Assembly (NCBI GenBank): GCA_036496265.1 | Contig: DASXLL010000365.1 | Span: 1-30,458 of the forward strand | Source of the DNA: CAYLLN01 sp036496265 | GTDB lineage: Bacteria; Planctomycetota; Planctomycetia; Pirellulales; Pirellulaceae | Direction: 5' to 3' | DNA: 30,458 nucleotides | Shown: piece after piece, positions 14,654 through 22,861 of the stretch | How the letters are laid out: the number at the start of each line of letters is the position of its first letter | Numbering within the stretch: the first letter of the stretch is position 1 | Translations under genes and position numbers: made by a program | Notes under the pieces: model-generated | Databases searched by the model: none | The model's input: only the letters and a program-made list of their open reading frames with translations | Told to the model about the DNA's origin: nothing

Positions 14654-15922
14654 ATGTATATTCGCCTCGCCAAACGCCTGCTCCTGGAAACCGATAAGCG
14701 CCTGCTGTGGAAGCTAGTGTGGAATTTTGGCGTTAAAGGAATCCGAGCAGTCCAACTACATAAATCACGGCTGAAGCGGGGCGAGTTTTTTCCGCCGTTT
14801 CTTTATGTTTCGGTAATCAATAGTTGCAATTTGCGGTGCCAAGGTTGCTGGGTGGATGTATCCGCGAAGCAGGCGAAGATCGAGCCGGCGGCGATGAATC
14901 GGCTGATTGGTGAAGCGAAGGCGATGGGCAATTCGTTCTTCGGCATCTTGGGCGGCGAGCCGTTCATGCATCCGGAGATTCTGGAAATTCTTGGCAATCA
15001 CCGCGATTGCTACTTCCAAGTATTCACGAACGGGCATTTCATCACTGACGAAGTCGCCCGTAAGCTGCGCGAGTTCGGAAATGTTACGCCGCTGATCAGC
15101 GTCGAGGGCAACGCGATCGTTAGCGATGAGCGCCGCGGGCGAGAAGCTGTTTACAGTCAGACGATGACGGGGTTGCAAAACTGCCTGAAGCACAAAGTGA
15201 TGACGGGCGTCTGCACGAGCCTGTGCCAGACCAATTTTGATTTGTTGAGCGAAAAATGGCTGGATCGGTTGATCGAAATGGGCGTGATGTATACTTGGTT
15301 TCACATCTATCGGCCAGTGGGGCCGGATGCGAAGCCGGAATTGTCGCTGACGCCGGAGCAGCAGCTTGAATGTCGCCGGTTCGTGGTGGAGATGCGGGCG
15401 AAGAAGCCGATCGTGATCGTTGATGCGTATTACGATGGCGAAGGCCGGGCATTGTGTCCGGCGGCGACCGGTTTTACGCACCATGTCAGCCCGTGGGGCG
15501 ATATCGAGCCATGTCCGATCATTCAATTTGCGAAGGAATCGATTCACGACGAGCGGCCGCTGCGCGAAGTTTTTCAACAGTCTGAATTTCTGCGTGATTT
15601 TCGTCAGACGGCGGCCGAACACACTCGCGGCTGCATCGTGCTGGAGCGGCCGGATTTATTGGAACAACTTGTTGCTCGCCATGGTGCGAAAGACACGACG
15701 GCCCGCCATGCGGCGGCCGCCGAACTTGACGTCATGCAACTTCGGCCAAGCCAGTACAATCCTGGCCACGAGATTCCCGAAAAGTCGCTCGCTTATCGCA
15801 TCGCGAAGTATTTCTTCTTCAACGACTACGGGACGTATGGCAAGCATTTCGATGCGGCGAAGTGGATTGATAGCCGGGAAAAGCCGCTGACGAAGCCGAA
15901 GCTGCTGCAGATTGGAAATTAG
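14654..15922 (+). CDS. Radical SAM protein with Cys-rich C-terminal region
   Basis: Radical SAM enzyme of 422 residues. The cluster motif Cys58-NLR-Cys62-QG-Cys65 is canonical CxxxCxxC and is followed by GGEPFMHPEI, the SAM-binding segment. The C-terminal half has further Cys (LCPAATGF, EPCPI, RGCIV) in a pattern that suggests a SPASM/twitch-like auxiliary cluster. Such proteins modify peptides or build cofactors; HpnH-like hopanoid enzymes share the overall layout, but I cannot assign the substrate. The first 45 residues are a basic helical stretch. ATG 14654 is preferred over upstream in-frame codons because those lie inside the previous gene and TATAAT lies directly upstream. A strong AGGAGG for the next gene follows its stop. 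Confidence 0.83.
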   Translation: MYIRLAKRLLLETDKRLLWKLVWNFGVKGIRAVQLHKSRLKRGEFFPPFLYVSVINSCNLRCQGCWVDVSAKQAKIEPAAMNRLIGEAKAMGNSFFGILGGEPFMHPEILEILGNHRDCYFQVFTNGHFITDEVARKLREFGNVTPLISVEGNAIVSDERRGREAVYSQTMTGLQNCLKHKVMTGVCTSLCQTNFDLLSEKWLDRLIEMGVMYTWFHIYRPVGPDAKPELSLTPEQQLECRRFVVEMRAKKPIVIVDAYYDGEGRALCPAATGFTHHVSPWGDIEPCPIIQFAKESIHDERPLREVFQQSEFLRDFRQTAAEHTRGCIVLERPDLLEQLVARHGAKDTTARHAAAAELDVMQLRPSQYNPGHEIPEKSLAYRIAKYFFFNDYGTYGKHFDAAKWIDSREKPLTKPKLLQIGN

Positions 15923-15944
15923 CTGGCCAGAGGAGGGATAGATC

Positions 15945-16583
15945 ATGATTCAACGCGCTCCAATCGCTCCCGATCTGGTGGACTATGAAACCTACCGCGT
16001 ATTAGTGCCTGACGGCGAAAAAGCAGACCTGATCGATGGCGTAATTTACATGGCATCACCCGATACCAAACTAAATAACTCCCTGAACCTTTTCCTCGCG
16101 CATCTGATCGATGGTTTTACAACAGCTCGAAACATCGACGGATTCACATTTCTCAGTCGCTTCTCTTGCAAAATCACGGAATTCCGTGCACCAGAACCGG
16201 ACGTCGGTTATGTGAAACCGGAGCGGGGCCATCTCGTGGAGGAGCGGCATATGGTCGGTGGTCCGGACATCGCGGTCGAAATCGTCTCTCGCGACAGCAG
16301 GCAGCGCGACTACGGCGAGAAGCGCGGCTTGTATCAAGATGCCGGAGTCACCGAATATTGGATTATTGATCCCCTGCAGAGCCGCGTGGAATTTCTTGGT
16401 CTCAAAGAGGGGAGGTACGAACTTCTTCCGTTGGAAGAGAACCGTATCTTCCGATCAACGGTCATTCCGGGCTTTTGGCTCGACGTGAATTGGCTACTGA
16501 GCAAGCCAGTACCGCGGGCATATCGCTGTCTTCAGCAAATTCTGGGCGACAAAAAAAAGAAGTCGGCGAAGCGAAAGCGGTAG
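15945..16583 (+). CDS. Uma2 family (DUF820) putative restriction-endonuclease-fold protein
   Basis: Uma2/DUF820 protein of 212 residues with the PD-(D/E)XK nuclease fold. Visible marks are EKADLIDGVIYMASP (25-39), PEPDVGYV (84-90, Asp86) and the core GGPDIAVEIVSRDS (Glu112) with GLYQDAGVTEYWIIDP (128-143). The C-terminus is Lys-rich. These genes are very numerous in cyanobacteria and planctomycetes, and their biological role is unresolved; a nuclease role is inferred from the fold. AGGAGG at 15931-15936 fixes the ATG. It lies 22 bases after the radical SAM gene and may be cotranscribed. Confidence 0.86.
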   Translation: MIQRAPIAPDLVDYETYRVLVPDGEKADLIDGVIYMASPDTKLNNSLNLFLAHLIDGFTTARNIDGFTFLSRFSCKITEFRAPEPDVGYVKPERGHLVEERHMVGGPDIAVEIVSRDSRQRDYGEKRGLYQDAGVTEYWIIDPLQSRVEFLGLKEGRYELLPLEENRIFRSTVIPGFWLDVNWLLSKPVPRAYRCLQQILGDKKKKSAKRKR

Positions 16584-16686
16584 CGAACGTCCGAAATTTT
16601 GCCGCCAAATGCATCTAGTGGCTGGAACCCTGCGTTTTAACCGCAGTTGTCACCTAGCGGATCAATTTTCCGCTGCGGGCACCAAC

Positions 16687-16714
16687 TTGTGACCTCGCTG
16701 AAAACCGATAAAAT
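16687..16714 (+). promoter_or_regulatory. Candidate promoter of the GAPDH gene
   Basis: TTGTGA (16687-16692) and TAAAAT (16709-16714) are 16 bases apart and 33 bases upstream of the GAPDH ATG. This fits a housekeeping-type promoter with a short leader that includes AAGGAG. Confidence 0.42.
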
Positions 16715-16747
16715 TTGCAGAGAAATCGAGCGAAAAGGAGCGAGAAA

Positions 16748-17803
16748 ATGACCGTGCGGATTGCGATCAATGGTTTTGGGCGGATCGGGCGATTGGTTTA
16801 TCGGGCGATGCTGGAACAGGGCATCGTGGGCAAAGGCAAGCATGTCGATGTGGTGGCGGTCGGCGATATTGTGCCGGCTGACAACCTGGCTTACCTCGTG
16901 AAGTACGACACGACGCAGGGGCAATTTCGCGGGACGCTGGAGACGAAGAAGTCGTCGCCGGATAAGGCGGAGCCGGACGTTTTGATCGTCAACGGCGACG
17001 AGATGCGGGTGGTGGCGGCGAAGACCCCGGCGGAGTTGCCATGGAAGGATCTGGGCGTTGATATCGTGATCGAATGCACGGGGTTGTTCACCGAGGCGGA
17101 GAAGGCCAAGGGGCATCTCACCGCGGGTGCGAAGAAGGTGATTATTTCCGCGCCGGCGAAGGGTGAAGATATTACCGTCGTGATGGGTGTGAACCACGAG
17201 AAATATGACCCGAAGAACCACAACATCATCTCGAACGCGAGCTGCACGACGAATTGCCTGGCGCCGGTAGTGCATGTGCTGCTCAAGGAAGGTTTTGGCA
17301 TTGATGAAGGCCTGATGAGCACGATTCATGCTTATACGGCGACGCAGAAAACGGTCGATGGACCGAGCAAGAAGGATTGGAAGGGCGGACGGGCCGCGGC
17401 GCAGAACATCATTCCGAGCACGACGGGCGCGGCGAAGGCGGTGGCGCTGGTTTGCCCGGAAGTGAAAGGCAAGATAACGGGCATGGCGTTTCGCGTGCCC
17501 GTGCCGACGGTGTCGGTGGTTGATCTAACGGTGAAGACGGCGAAGGATACGTCGTACGAGGAAATCGCGGCAGCGATGAAGAAGGCGAGCCAGACTTATT
17601 TGAAGGGCGTGCTCGAATATACCGAAGACGAAGTGGTCTCCAGCGACTTCATCCACAGCAATGCGTCGTCGATTTTTGACAAAGGCGCGGGCATCGAGCT
17701 CAACAAGCGGTTCTTCAAGCTGGTGAGCTGGTACGACAATGAGTGGGGCTATTCGAATCGCGTCAGCGATCTGGTGAAGTACATCATCAGCAAGGGGCTG
17801 TAG
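16748..17803 (+). CDS. gap: Glyceraldehyde-3-phosphate dehydrogenase, type I
   Basis: Glycolytic/gluconeogenic GAPDH, which interconverts glyceraldehyde 3-phosphate and 1,3-bisphosphoglycerate with NAD. The Rossmann motif INGFGRIGR is at 7-15. The active site SNASCTTNCLAP gives catalytic Cys166, and His193 is in STIHAYTATQ. The phosphate-binding segment around AAQNIIPSTTGAAKAV and the C-terminal WYDNEWGYSNRV are complete. At 351 residues it is a little longer than usual, with a short Lys-rich insert near 66-76. AAGGAG at 16735-16740 supports ATG 16748 over an upstream TTG at 16715. It is probably a single-gene unit; the convergent membrane protein gene ends 51 bases away. Confidence 0.95.
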   Translation: MTVRIAINGFGRIGRLVYRAMLEQGIVGKGKHVDVVAVGDIVPADNLAYLVKYDTTQGQFRGTLETKKSSPDKAEPDVLIVNGDEMRVVAAKTPAELPWKDLGVDIVIECTGLFTEAEKAKGHLTAGAKKVIISAPAKGEDITVVMGVNHEKYDPKNHNIISNASCTTNCLAPVVHVLLKEGFGIDEGLMSTIHAYTATQKTVDGPSKKDWKGGRAAAQNIIPSTTGAAKAVALVCPEVKGKITGMAFRVPVPTVSVVDLTVKTAKDTSYEEIAAAMKKASQTYLKGVLEYTEDEVVSSDFIHSNASSIFDKGAGIELNKRFFKLVSWYDNEWGYSNRVSDLVKYIISKGL

Positions 17804-17811
17804 GCCGGGCA

Positions 17812-17850
17812 GTGAGTAGGTGAGTGGTGAGTGGTGAGTGGTGAGTAGGT
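17812..17850. repeat. Heptad array, GTGAGTG type
   Basis: Three exact GTGAGTG units (17820-17840) are flanked by GTGAGTA variants on both sides. The array fills the gap between two convergent stop codons (GAPDH and GT39-like). It is the reverse complement of the array at 5494-5520. Confidence 0.8.
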
Positions 17851-17854
17851 AAAT

Positions 17855-20122
17855 CTATTCACCGACTACGCGGAATAATTCGCCGTAAAGCGGATCGGAT
17901 TCGACATCAATCCGCTCCAGCAGGTGTTGCTGGCCGATGAGCTCGTCGTGGACGAGTTGCCGGGTTGGGTAGTCGCTCGTGTAGCCGTAGTTGCCGGGGC
18001 TGCGGTAGCGGGCGAGGTGCGTCCAGGAGCAGAAGACGTAGGCGATTTTTTCGTCGCGGAGGATGACCAGTCGTTCGTCGCGGGTGCGGCCTTGGAAGAT
18101 GCGCGTGAACTGGCAGTCGTCGAAGCAGGTGTTGTAGACGGCTGGGATTTCGAGATCGAAGGGCTCGGCATCGCCGAGCAGCAGCACTTTTTCGCCCGGC
18201 TGGCCATGCTCATTGAGCCAGCGGTGGGCTGATTCGACACGCAGGCCGATGCCGCCGAGGTCGCGGTCGTCGCGGCGGAGGCGATCGAGCGGGGCGAAGT
18301 AGCGATTGTCGGGGTGGATTGTGACGAAGACGAATTGCGTCGCCGCGCCGAGGGCGATGAAGGCGACGGTTGTGATTCGCCACGCCGGATGAGGTACGGC
18401 AATGGCACCGATGCCCGCGGCGAGAGCGCCGGCCGGCAAGAGCAGCACGAGAAAGCGATCCAGCCGATGGGTGAAAAGCCACCAGGCACAGAAGGCGAAG
18501 ACCATCCACAACCCGATCGCGGCTAATGACAGCCGTTGTCTTTTTGCGAAGAGTGCGGCGAGGGCCAGGGGAGGAATGAGCAGGCTGGCCCAGCGTGTGC
18601 GCCAGCCGTTCCAGGCGAGCTCGCGAATAAAACCGTCAATGGGGAAGCGGCGGCCCGCTGCGTCGGGCTGAGGCGAGTGGACCTTTTTCCATTGGGCGTC
18701 TTTCTCTGGTGTTCGCGTGCGACCATCGAACGCTGAGTAGAGCAGTGGATAGGTTGGGTTTTTGGTTTGGACCCAGTTTTTGGCGAACCAGAGGCCGCAG
18801 GCGAGGAAGACGCCGCAGAGGAAAATGAGCAGGGTGGGCTGGGCCCACCAGGATCGCGCTTCGCGTTGAATGTGTCGAATGGCGATCCAAGCGGCTAGTG
18901 GGACGACGAGAAATAGCGCGGGCGGGTATTTGCAGGCGACGGCTGAGCCGGCGAGGAATCCGGAGAGGGCTGTGAATCGCGAGCGGGCGTCCCAGAATTG
19001 GGAAGTGGTTGGCGGTTCTCCGGGAGCAGGTTTGCTCCCGGCTGTTGGGATGCGTGAGTTTGCAAGCCACAGGGCGAAGAGGGCGAGGATCGCGTACATG
19101 GCGACAGGGCCTTCGTTGAGGCCGGCTTCGCCGAGTGAGAGAATCCAGGGAGCGGAAAGAAGGACGACGGCCGCGAGAACTCCCGCGGCGAGCGAGTGCA
19201 GGCGCTGGCCGAAGGCGATCAGGCCAGCGGCGGCGATAAGTGAGTAGCAGGCCATGACGGTTTTGCCGACGAGCGCGCCCCACCACCAGCCGTCGCGGCC
19301 ACCAACAATCGACATGCCCCAGACGGAGAGCAGCTCGGAGCCGAGCGGCATGTTGGCGTAGATGTTGTGCGGCAGAAAACCGATGCGGCCGTTTTGGAAC
19401 CATTCCTTGGGCGTTTGCAGGTGGTATTCGCGGACGTCGTAGTCCCAAGGCGGGAGCATGCTGCCGAGGAAGAGCGCGGCGGCGAAGGGAGCGGCGATGA
19501 GCAGGCAGTAGAGCCAGCGGGGGTCGTTGTCGACGGTGATCGCGTCGCAAAGGCATGGCTCGGCGGGAGCCTCGCCCTCCCAATCTCGAGCCTCGCCCTC
19601 CCAGGGGAAGCGTTTCCAAATGAAGACTGCGGCCAGAGCAATAAGCGGCGCGAGGAATAACCAGCGTTGATGGAGGCCGCCGATGAGGCCAATGGCGAGG
19701 GCGTAGAGTGAGAGTAAGTTGAGGCCGACCGCGAGGGCGAAAGTGTGCTGTTCCAGACGTGTCAGTAGTTGGGTGATTCCAATGGCTGAAAGCGCGAGAC
19801 GGCCGGCGAGCCAGGCTCCGAGCAGGACTACGGCGGTGAGCAGAACGATAGGCCAGCGATCGAATAACGAAAAATTGGCGATCTTGCCGCCGCACCACAT
19901 GGAGAACAGTTCGTCGGGGGCGAACAGAAAGTTGAGCGATGACCAGCGTTGCTTTAAGTGCAGGTCTGGAGCGTCGCAGTAATAAAGGAAGAGTTCAAAC
20001 AGGATCAGGCCAGCGAGGATGGCAAGCGGCACCGCCGGCAGCTGCTGGTTATGAGCCGCGGATTCGGGCGATTGCTGTGCGGATTTCGTGGAATTTGGCC
20101 GTTTTTTCGGCATAACCGGCAC
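17855..20122 (-). CDS. GT39-like integral membrane glycosyltransferase (ArnT/PMT type)
   Basis: Polytopic membrane protein of 755 residues, resembling polyprenyl-phosphate-sugar-dependent glycosyltransferases of the GT39/ArnT type, which act on the outer face of the inner membrane. About ten or more hydrophobic segments are visible from 31 to about 580. The periplasmic loop with DYDVREYHLQTPKEWF (227-242) carries the acidic residues expected at the active site. A soluble C-terminal domain of about 150 residues follows. Two short stretches look inserted and repeat-derived: 174-191 (WEGEARDWEGEAPAEPCL) in the loop after an early membrane segment, and 355-371 (NSRIPTAGSKPAPGEPP). ATG 20122 or 20113 could be the start. 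Acceptor and donor are unknown. Confidence 0.72.
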   Translation of the reverse strand: MPVMPKKRPNSTKSAQQSPESAAHNQQLPAVPLAILAGLILFELFLYYCDAPDLHLKQRWSSLNFLFAPDELFSMWCGGKIANFSLFDRWPIVLLTAVVLLGAWLAGRLALSAIGITQLLTRLEQHTFALAVGLNLLSLYALAIGLIGGLHQRWLFLAPLIALAAVFIWKRFPWEGEARDWEGEAPAEPCLCDAITVDNDPRWLYCLLIAAPFAAALFLGSMLPPWDYDVREYHLQTPKEWFQNGRIGFLPHNIYANMPLGSELLSVWGMSIVGGRDGWWWGALVGKTVMACYSLIAAAGLIAFGQRLHSLAAGVLAAVVLLSAPWILSLGEAGLNEGPVAMYAILALFALWLANSRIPTAGSKPAPGEPPTTSQFWDARSRFTALSGFLAGSAVACKYPPALFLVVPLAAWIAIRHIQREARSWWAQPTLLIFLCGVFLACGLWFAKNWVQTKNPTYPLLYSAFDGRTRTPEKDAQWKKVHSPQPDAAGRRFPIDGFIRELAWNGWRTRWASLLIPPLALAALFAKRQRLSLAAIGLWMVFAFCAWWLFTHRLDRFLVLLLPAGALAAGIGAIAVPHPAWRITTVAFIALGAATQFVFVTIHPDNRYFAPLDRLRRDDRDLGGIGLRVESAHRWLNEHGQPGEKVLLLGDAEPFDLEIPAVYNTCFDDCQFTRIFQGRTRDERLVILRDEKIAYVFCSWTHLARYRSPGNYGYTSDYPTRQLVHDELIGQQHLLERIDVESDPLYGELFRVVGE
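19021..19054. repeat. CGGGAGCA palindrome inside the GT39-like gene
   Basis: Inverted repeat CGGGAGCA / TGCTCCCG (19021-19028 with 19033-19040), loop GGTT, followed by GCTGTTGGGATG. A diverged copy lies at 27795-27826 between flagellar genes. Here it is in frame and encodes part of residues 355-371. Confidence 0.7.
19557..19604. repeat. WEGEAPAEP-encoding repeat inside the GT39-like gene
   Basis: On the - strand the unit GGGAGGGCGAGGCT occurs twice, the second time extended by CCCGCCGAGCC, giving the peptide WEGEA then WEGEAPAEP. This peptide is familiar to me as a dispersed-repeat translation in planctomycete proteins of unrelated function, which suggests insertion of a mobile-like short repeat. 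Only one locus is present in this window. Confidence 0.65.
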
Positions 20123-20126
20123 GTAC

Positions 20127-20140
20127 TGTTGAGCTATGAT
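20127..20140 (+). promoter_or_regulatory. Promoter-like motif TGTTGAGCTATGAT
   Basis: Matches the motif at 14631-14644 at 13 of 14 positions. It lies 101 bases before the ATG of the DapA-family gene. A transcript from it would carry both palindromic elements at 20161-20234 in its leader. Confidence 0.38.
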
Positions 20141-20160
20141 TGAAAATCCTGCCTAAGCGC

Positions 20161-20187
20161 GGAACGCCACAGAGGGCGTTCCCTACA
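20161..20187. repeat. GGAACGCC palindromic element, copy B
   Basis: GGAACGCC / GGCGTTCC (20161-20168 with 20175-20182) with a 6-nt loop and trailing CTACA. It is the inverse orientation of copy A at 4326-4352. Confidence 0.85.
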
Positions 20188-20207
20188 GAGCTTTACTCCT
20201 CAACACC

Positions 20208-20234
20208 GGAACGCCACCGAGGGCGTTCCCTACA
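20208..20234. repeat. GGAACGCC palindromic element, copy C
   Basis: Same 27-bp element as copy B, 47 bases further on. It ends 7 bases before the ATG of the DapA-family gene, so its stem and tail occupy the place of a ribosome binding site. Confidence 0.85.
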
Positions 20235-20241
20235 AATTCCC

Positions 20242-21252
20242 ATGTCTCGTCTCGCCGGCATTTTTACTCCGAACATTGTTCCGCTCGACGACCGTGGGGA
20301 CATCAACGAGGCGGAACTGCGGCGGTATGTCGATTGGTTGATCGAGCGGGGTGTGCATGGGTTGTATCCGAACGGTTCGACGGGTGAGTTTACGCGGTTC
20401 ACGGCGGAGGAGCGGCGGCGGATCATTGAGATCATCGCCGATCAAACCCGCGGCCGCGTGCCGATTTTGGCTGGAGCCGCGGAGGCGAACGTCAACGAAA
20501 CGGTTAAGGCTTGCGAGCATTATCATGCGCTCGGCTGCCGGGCGGTCGCGATCGTGTCGCCATTTTACTTCAAGCTGACGCCGGCTGGCGTGTATGCGTA
20601 TTTCAAGGAAATTGCGGATCGTTCACCGATCGATATTACGCTGTACAACATTCCGCTGTTCGCGTCGCCGATCGATGTGCCGACGGTGCAGCGGCTGGCG
20701 GAGGAGTGCCCGCGGGTGGTGGCGATCAAGGATAGTTCGGGCGATTTGCCGCATATGATGCGGATGATTGCGGCGGTGCGGCCGCTGCGGCCGGATTTTG
20801 CGTTTTTGACTGGGTGGGACGCGGCGTTGATGCCGCTGCTGTTGGTGGGTTGCGATGGTGGAACGAATGCGACGAGTGGTGTGGTTCCGGAGATTACGCG
20901 GCGGCTCTACGACCTGACATTGGCGGGCAAGTTGGAGGAAGCTCGGGCGCTGCAGTATCGGTTGTTGCCGCTGTTTGACACGATGCTGTATTCGTCGGAG
21001 TTTCCGGAGGGTTTTCGGGCGGGGGTTTCGCTGCGTGGCTTCAATACGGGCCGCGGGCGGCAGCCGCAGTCGGTGGCGCAGCAGCAAAGCCTGGTGAAGT
21101 TGCGGGATCAGATTCAGTGTTTGTTGGCGGCGGAGGGATTTGTGAATGAGCCCGTGGGTGGGTGTGCGGTGGGAGAGTCGATCGACAACGAGCAGGTGGC
21201 GCGGATTGTGGAGAATGTGGTTGGGGAGCTAAAGCGGCGGGGCATGGCCTAA
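20242..21252 (+). CDS. DapA/N-acetylneuraminate lyase family aldolase
   Basis: Class I (Schiff-base) aldolase of the dihydrodipicolinate synthase superfamily, 336 residues. YPNGSTGEF (42-50) is the pyruvate-binding loop, Tyr135 in LYNIPLF is the proton relay and Lys163 in AIKDSSGD is the Schiff-base lysine. At 336 residues it is longer than DapA (about 290), with a Gln-rich segment in the C-terminal part. This favours a sugar-acid aldolase/dehydratase over lysine biosynthesis, but substrate is not certain. ATG 20242 begins the conserved GIFTPNIVP strand; the upstream extension to 20140 only translates palindromic repeats. No Shine-Dalgarno is present. Confidence 0.85.
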   Translation: MSRLAGIFTPNIVPLDDRGDINEAELRRYVDWLIERGVHGLYPNGSTGEFTRFTAEERRRIIEIIADQTRGRVPILAGAAEANVNETVKACEHYHALGCRAVAIVSPFYFKLTPAGVYAYFKEIADRSPIDITLYNIPLFASPIDVPTVQRLAEECPRVVAIKDSSGDLPHMMRMIAAVRPLRPDFAFLTGWDAALMPLLLVGCDGGTNATSGVVPEITRRLYDLTLAGKLEEARALQYRLLPLFDTMLYSSEFPEGFRAGVSLRGFNTGRGRQPQSVAQQQSLVKLRDQIQCLLAAEGFVNEPVGGCAVGESIDNEQVARIVENVVGELKRRGMA

Positions 21253-21320
21253 CTGGCTGCGCAAAAGTCCTTGGCGTAAAATCGCGGTTCTTCAAAACGC
21301 GACTCTAACAACGCCGTCAC

Positions 21321-22784
21321 ATGCTCCGCAAACACCTCTGCATTCTTTCCCTGGCCCTATTTCTCGGCACAACTGCGGCTCGCGCTGCCGAGAAGCCGAA
21401 TTTTTTGTTTATTTACACGGATGATCAGCGGTGGGATGCGCTGGGGGTGGTGCAGAGGGAGCAAGGTGATAAGGCGCGATTTCCGTGGTTTCAGACGCCG
21501 AATTTGGATCGGCTGGCGGGCGAGGGAGTGCGGTTTCGCAATGCGTTCGTGGTGAATTCGCTGTGTGCGCCGAGTCGGAGCGTGTTTTTGACGGGGCGGT
21601 ATAGCCACATGAATGGCGTGGCGAACAATCACACGCCGTTTCCGAGCGAGAACATTCCGACGACGTGGTCGGCGCTGCTGAAGGGGGCTGGGTATACGAC
21701 TGGCTACGTCGGCAAGTTTCATCACGGGCAGCAGCCGGGGCCGCGGCCGGGATTTGATTACACGGCGAGCTTTGTGGGGCAAGGCAAATACATGGATTGT
21801 CCGTTTGAGGTAAATGGGGCTATGACGGCGACGACGGGTTATGTCGATGATGTTTCGACGGACTATGCACTGGAGTTTATTGGGAAGAACCGTGATAAGC
21901 CGTTTGCGGTGGTGGTGGGCTATAAGGCGGCGCATGGGCCATTTCAGCCGCCGCCGCGGCTAGAGAACAAATATGAGGGAAAGGAAGCGCGGCCGGCGCC
22001 GAATTTGGGCGTGCCGGCGGCTTATGCGGGGAAGTTTTCGGGCGGCGGCAAGACGGAGACGAAGAAGCAGGATGGCAAGCCAAAGAAAAAAAAGGTGAAC
22101 GGCGCTGAACAGGCCAAGACCGGGAATCGGACGATGCTGCAGGGTTATTTTGGCTGCCTGGCGGCGGTGGATGAAAACGTTGGGCGGCTCATGGCGCGGC
22201 TGGATGACCTAAAACTGGCCGAGAACACGGTTGTCGTCTATACCAGCGACAATGGTTACTACCTGGGCGAGCACAATCTGGGCGACAAGCGGTCGGCGTA
22301 TGAGGAATCGATGCGAATTCCGCTGCTTGTGCGGTATCCGAAGTTGGGCGAGAAGGCTCGCGGGAAGACGGTTGATAAGATGGCGCTGAATTTGGACCTC
22401 GCGCCGACTTTTCTCGATCTGGCGGGCGTCAAAGCGGCGGATTCGATGCAGGGAAGAAGTTGGCGGCCATTGTTAGAGGGCAACGACACGGCGAACTGGC
22501 GGACGGCGTTTTTCTATGAGTATTTCTATGAACGGAATTATGCGATTCCGACGGTGCTGGCGGTGCGGACGGATACTGCGAAGCTGATCAAGTATCCGGG
22601 ACACGATGCTTGGACGGAGCTGTTTGATCTGACGAAGGACCCGTACGAGATCAAGAATCTCGTCAACGATGCGGGGTCGAAGGAATTGCTGGCGAAGATG
22701 CAGGCGGAGTTTGAGAAGCAGGCGAAGGCGGTGGATTTTCGGGTGCCGGAGTTTGCGGATACGGTGCCGGAGCAGGCAAAGTAG
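21321..22784 (+). CDS. Secreted sulfatase 2
   Basis: Type I sulfatase of 487 residues with a signal peptide (1-23). FLFIYTDDQRWDAL supplies the first metal Asp pair and CAPSR (82-86) the formylglycine Cys82. YTSDNGYYLGEH contains later metal ligands, and the end has the ELFDLTKDPYEIKNL pattern. The motif variant CAPSR, the YVGKFHHG segment and base composition all differ from sulfatase 1, so it is not a recent duplicate. A Lys-rich insert (about 238-258, with KPKKKK) sits in a surface loop, comparable to the insert in sulfatase 1. It may act on sulfated polysaccharide outside the cytoplasm. A TAAAAT at about 21278 is a weak promoter candidate. It is convergent with flgL across 176 bases of repeats. 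Confidence 0.92.
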   Translation: MLRKHLCILSLALFLGTTAARAAEKPNFLFIYTDDQRWDALGVVQREQGDKARFPWFQTPNLDRLAGEGVRFRNAFVVNSLCAPSRSVFLTGRYSHMNGVANNHTPFPSENIPTTWSALLKGAGYTTGYVGKFHHGQQPGPRPGFDYTASFVGQGKYMDCPFEVNGAMTATTGYVDDVSTDYALEFIGKNRDKPFAVVVGYKAAHGPFQPPPRLENKYEGKEARPAPNLGVPAAYAGKFSGGGKTETKKQDGKPKKKKVNGAEQAKTGNRTMLQGYFGCLAAVDENVGRLMARLDDLKLAENTVVVYTSDNGYYLGEHNLGDKRSAYEESMRIPLLVRYPKLGEKARGKTVDKMALNLDLAPTFLDLAGVKAADSMQGRSWRPLLEGNDTANWRTAFFYEYFYERNYAIPTVLAVRTDTAKLIKYPGHDAWTELFDLTKDPYEIKNLVNDAGSKELLAKMQAEFEKQAKAVDFRVPEFADTVPEQAK

Positions 22785-22815
22785 CCTGGTTTGTGATGCG
22801 GACCGTGCTTTTTTA

Positions 22816-22847
22816 ACACGGAGACACACAGGCGCAGAGCCACAGGT
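22816..22847. repeat. Octad tandem array
   Basis: Four 8-bp units read ACACGGAG, ACACACAG, GCGCAGAG, CCACAGGT. The array begins 31 bases after the sulfatase 2 stop. Its arrangement resembles common ACACAGAGG-type intergenic repeats. Confidence 0.65.
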
Positions 22848-22861
22848 TTAGCCAGAGCGAA

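Noticed and set aside
20140..20241. N-terminal extension of the DapA-family protein
   Set aside because: It only translates the two palindromic repeats; the conserved barrel begins at 20242.
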